Shown here: positions 62,826-64,000 of the stretch, piece after piece | Position numbering within the stretch: the stretch's first letter is position 1 | How the letters are laid out: every line of letters starts with the position of its first letter | From: Rubrivivax sp. | Lineage (GTDB): Bacteria > Pseudomonadota > Gammaproteobacteria > Burkholderiales > Burkholderiaceae_C | Length of the DNA: 64,000 nt | Direction of reading: 5' to 3' | NCBI GenBank assembly: GCA_022842305.1 | Contig: JALHPY010000005.1 | Location: 1-64,000 of the forward strand | Position numbers and translations under genes: made by a program | Notes under the pieces: model-generated | The model's input: only the letters and a program-made list of their open reading frames with translations | Told to the model about the DNA's origin: nothing | Database searches by the model: none

Positions 62826-63565
62826 GTTGCCGACCAGGCGGCGACCTGCTGCGCCAGCCAGGGCCCGTCGTCCAGCGGCAGGTCGTGGCCTGCGTTCGGG
62901 TGGCTGATCAGCTCGGCGCCCCATGCGCTGGCGATGAGGCTTGAGCACTCGGGGCTGACCAGCGCATCGCCCAGGCTGCGGGCCAGCAGCACCGGCAGCG
63001 CGGGCGGCGGGCCGCTCCATCGGTAGCGCGCGGCCGCCAGCAGCTGGCGCAGCGCGTTGGCGCGGCTGACTGGCCGCGATTCGCGCACGGCCTGCCAGCA
63101 GGCCAGCACGTGTGTGTGTCGTTCGGGGCTGCTGCTGGTCAGGTGCAGGATGGCGGCTTCGGCGCCTTGATCGCTGGCCAGCAGCCGCAGCAGCTGCGGC
63201 CACAGTTGCACGCGCAAACGCCGCCCCGGCGGGCTGTAGGGCCGCATGCTGGTGTTGACCAGCACCAGGGCCGCCAGCTCCTGTGGCCAGGCGCGGCTCC
63301 AGGCGGCGGCCACCATGCCGCCCAGCGACAGCCCCAGCAAAGCATACGGCGCCTGGGCGTTCGCTTCGGCCAGTTGCTCGCGGCAGGCTTGCACCATGTG
63401 CTCCACGCGCAGTGGGCAGGTCTGATGGCGCAGCTGGCCGGCGCCCGGCAGGTCCACGGTGACCACGCGCGTGCCCGGCATGCTCTGCGCCAGCGTCTGC
63501 GCAAAGTCGCCCCAATGCGCCTGTTCGCGCGTCAGGCCGCGCAGCAGCACCCAGGTCTTCACCAC
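62798..63565 (-). CDS. Alpha/beta-hydrolase
   Basis: A 255-residue alpha/beta hydrolase. The nucleophile elbow is GLSLGGMVAAAW (Ser near residue 79), the acid lies in the LARSLGDALVSPECS region and the catalytic His in HPNAGHDLPLDD. The start codon is GTG (63565) placed 4 bp after the stop of the upstream gene, or the next codon. Substrate unknown. Its 3' end overlaps the OlsB-like gene on the opposite strand. Confidence 0.85.
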   Translation of the reverse strand: MVKTWVLLRGLTREQAHWGDFAQTLAQSMPGTRVVTVDLPGAGQLRHQTCPLRVEHMVQACREQLAEANAQAPYALLGLSLGGMVAAAWSRAWPQELAALVLVNTSMRPYSPPGRRLRVQLWPQLLRLLASDQGAEAAILHLTSSSPERHTHVLACWQAVRESRPVSRANALRQLLAAARYRWSGPPPALPVLLARSLGDALVSPECSSLIASAWGAELISHPNAGHDLPLDDGPWLAQQVAAWSATQLPTKRLR

Positions 63566-63569
63566 ATCG

Positions 63570-64000
63570 TCACCATGCGCGCGGCCCGTACCAGTGGGCC
63601 AGCGCCTGGCGCTGCAAGGCCTCGCGCTGCTCGGGCGCGGGCAGCCAGCGTGCGTGGCTCATCGCGGCGCGCATCACAAAATCCAGCAGCGCCATGTGCC
63701 GGCGCAGCACGCGCTGCTGGCGGTGCGCGATCAACGGGTTGAAGATGCCGTGGCGGCTGAACAGCTGGCGCGGGTTCTTCTTGACCCACAGCCACGAGCC
63801 CATCTCCAGCGTCAGCGGCAGAAAGACGCGGCCGGGCTCTGCCAGTGAAACCTGGTGCAGGTGGTCCCACAGGTCGCCGTGCGTCAGGTATTGGCGGCTC
63901 TGCGGCTCGAAGACATAACGGTGATGCAGCAGGGTGCCGTCCAGCAGCGCGCGGAAGGCCTGCAGCTCGGGCAGCTGGGCGATCGGCCGGGCCGTGTGCG
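63570..64000 (-). CDS. Unidentified protein, C-terminal part (5' end outside window)
   Basis: An open frame runs leftward from the window edge for ~143 codons without a start in sight. The chain has RALLDGTLLHHRYVFEP, LTHGDLWDHLHQVSLAEPG and ALLDFVMRAAMSHARW; several His are near charged residues, but no family is recognised with confidence. It stops 4 bp before the hydrolase start, so the two are likely co-transcribed. Confidence 0.7.
   Translation of the reverse strand, partial: HTARPIAQLPELQAFRALLDGTLLHHRYVFEPQSRQYLTHGDLWDHLHQVSLAEPGRVFLPLTLEMGSWLWVKKNPRQLFSRHGIFNPLIAHRQQRVLRRHMALLDFVMRAAMSHARWLPAPEQREALQRQALAHWYGPRAW

Overview
The window is about 64 kb of GC-rich DNA (roughly 70% G+C, strongly G/C at third codon positions), densely packed with genes. 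Gene content (RND/NodT efflux, TRAP transporters, DUF4398/OmpA lipoproteins, BON proteins, two PEP-CTERM proteins, an ornithine-lipid type acyltransferase) points to a betaproteobacterium of the order Burkholderiales, probably in or near the Rubrivivax/Leptothrix/Aquabacterium group. This placement is an inference from gene families, not from a marker gene. No rRNA, tRNA, CRISPR array or intact insertion sequence was recognised.

Region 1 (1-36.4 kb) is general chromosomal background. It holds the 3' half of a cyclic beta-1,2-glucan synthase (ndvB); an OmpA/DUF4398 lipoprotein pair; a run of small envelope or stress proteins (BON, CsbD, small secreted proteins); a MacAB-type ABC exporter with a NodT outer-membrane channel; a second OmpA-type porin; a PEP-CTERM protein; a transglutaminase-like protein; a YihY-type membrane protein preceded by a possible 29-residue coupled ORF; a cation/proton antiporter; several secreted or membrane hypothetical proteins; a large PAS/GAF hybrid histidine kinase; an unusually long pyruvate-kinase-like protein; and a PhoD phosphatase overlapping a TRAP transporter set (TatT lipoprotein, DctP, fused DctQM).

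Region 2 (36.4-59.7 kb) is an arsenic island with three parts. (a) arsR-arsM-arsC-acr3-arsD-arsA followed by a SigZ-type ECF sigma factor, with a candidate ArsR operator: this covers sensing, methylation, arsenate reduction, and arsenite delivery and extrusion. (b) After a PEP-CTERM gene and a 1.1 kb stretch of lower G+C without a confident gene comes a permease of the ArsP/UPF0718 type with a CxxC mini-thioredoxin, a Cys-tailed rhodanese, a membrane-anchored thioredoxin, a CcdA-like thiol transporter and a CDF metal exporter. (c) A complete anaerobic arsenite oxidase locus: the regulatory genes arxX-arxS-arxR run leftward and the structural genes arxB2-arxA-arxB1-arxC-arxD run rightward from a shared 252 bp control region, followed by a nitroreductase-family gene. 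ArxA has the Tat signal, the C-x2-C-x3-C-x27-C cluster motif and the GRGWG motif that separates ArxA from the arsenate reductase ArrA. The control region carries a -24/-12 promoter match and two 16 bp inverted repeats 34 bp apart, a good candidate for the binding sites of the sigma-54 activator ArxR.

Read together, the island could let the cell sense periplasmic As(III) (ArxX with a single Cys), oxidise it with electrons passed through ArxB1/ArxC to the quinone pool, and protect the cytoplasm by reduction, methylation and export. Region 3 (59.7-64 kb) returns to ordinary genes: a small hypothetical protein, a choice-of-anchor-I lipoprotein, an OlsB-like acyltransferase, an alpha/beta hydrolase and a gene cut by the window end.
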